Source: Leptospira sp. WS92.C1 (GTDB taxonomy: Bacteria > Spirochaetota > Leptospiria > Leptospirales > Leptospiraceae). From it: a DNA stretch of 64,000 nucleotides. The position numbers and the translations under genes are program-made. The notes under the pieces are model-generated. The model saw only the letters and a list, made by a program, of their open reading frames with translations. It ran no database searches and was not told where the DNA came from. Below, in pieces: positions 63,837-64,000 of this stretch. Each line of letters opens with the position of its first letter. The stretch's first letter is position 1. The stretch covers positions 124,001-188,000 of the forward strand of contig NZ_CP162130.1 of NCBI RefSeq assembly GCF_040833975.1, in the 5' to 3' direction.

Positions 63837-64000
63837 TTTCTAAACGAAAGAATGGTAAAACCGTCTTCGGATTTTTTTTCTATGATATTTCTAAAACCCA
63901 ATTGTCTGAGATAATTCCGAATCAACGGTTCCTGGATCTTGGTAAGTCTCAAAGGTAAAAAGGGGGACGGGTAGTTCGAATTTTCGTTGGAAAATCGAAA
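63833..64000 (-). CDS. 3' end of a gene that runs off the window
   Basis: The last 55 codons of a minus-strand frame, open to the right edge. It includes LTKIQEPLIRNYLRQLGFRN, in the style of a SAM-methyltransferase or glycosyltransferase C-terminus, but too little is visible to decide. Its stop overlaps the first GT ATG. Confidence 0.7.
   Translation of the reverse strand, partial: FRFSNENSNYPSPFLPLRLTKIQEPLIRNYLRQLGFRNIIEKKSEDGFTILSFRK

Overview
The window is a chromosomal stretch of a spirochaete of the genus Leptospira, most likely a pathogen-clade species. The strongest marker is the 195-residue OmpA-family lipoprotein at 53966-54553, which I recognise as Loa22. Other support comes from spirochaete-type lipoboxes (F/L-x-x-C), a lone 5S rRNA gene, the MnmE and TilS sequences, and many GAF, HD-GYP-like and cyclase proteins. 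I recognise the genus from remembered sequences; species was not determined and GC was not computed. I see no insertion sequence, prophage, CRISPR array or tRNA gene.

Layout. 1-7.8 kb: a degenerate HD-GYP-like protein, then three envelope lipoproteins (FecR domain, PEGA-like, TPR plus beta-propeller). 7.8-12.7 kb: housekeeping and small signalling genes (trmB, an MBL hydrolase, a PilZ protein, a HELGH protein, engB, and tilS interrupted at an A10 run). 12.7-25.3 kb: signalling. A GAF/PP2C phosphatase diverges from a GAF/sigma-54 activator; these are followed by a cyclase-like DUF3095 protein, a SET protein, an ABC exporter, an ACT protein and two tandem HD-GYP paralogues that lack the metal-binding His. 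25.3-28.6 kb: aroC and a detached nuoG-nuoI pair. 28.6-31.9 kb: a solitary DUF433 antitoxin-like gene, and an ECF sigma/anti-sigma pair with a decayed 3' extension. 32-41 kb: tmRNA, a DsbA-like oxidoreductase, a DUF5939 class III cyclase, avtA, a large membrane protein, an epoxide-hydrolase-like enzyme and 5S rRNA. 41.0-45.7 kb: the rpmH-rnpA-yidD-yidC-jag-mnmE cluster, here without dnaA. 45.8-50.7 kb: malic enzyme, an unknown 693-residue protein and fumC. 50.9-54.6 kb: two tandem paralogous lipoproteins and loa22. 54.6-60.3 kb: a pseudouridine synthase, a four-gene minus-strand operon (nucleosidase-like, spore-photoproduct-lyase-like, SDR, nitrilase-like), a DUF1232 protein and an inositol monophosphatase. 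60.4-64 kb: three overlapping glycosyltransferases and the 3' end of a fourth gene, probably the edge of a surface polysaccharide locus.

The rpmH-mnmE block joins ribosome and RNase P biogenesis to membrane insertion and tRNA modification; trmB, tilS, engB and the Rlu enzyme add to that. Malic enzyme, fumC and the Nuo subunits belong to central and respiratory metabolism. Much of the rest senses signals (GAF, PilZ, HD-GYP-like, cyclases, sigma factors) or builds the envelope. The best leads are the tilS homopolymer frameshift, rnpA with no canonical start codon, the tandem degenerate HD-GYP paralogues around a repeat-rich spacer, the SPL-like protein, and the broken anti-sigma gene.
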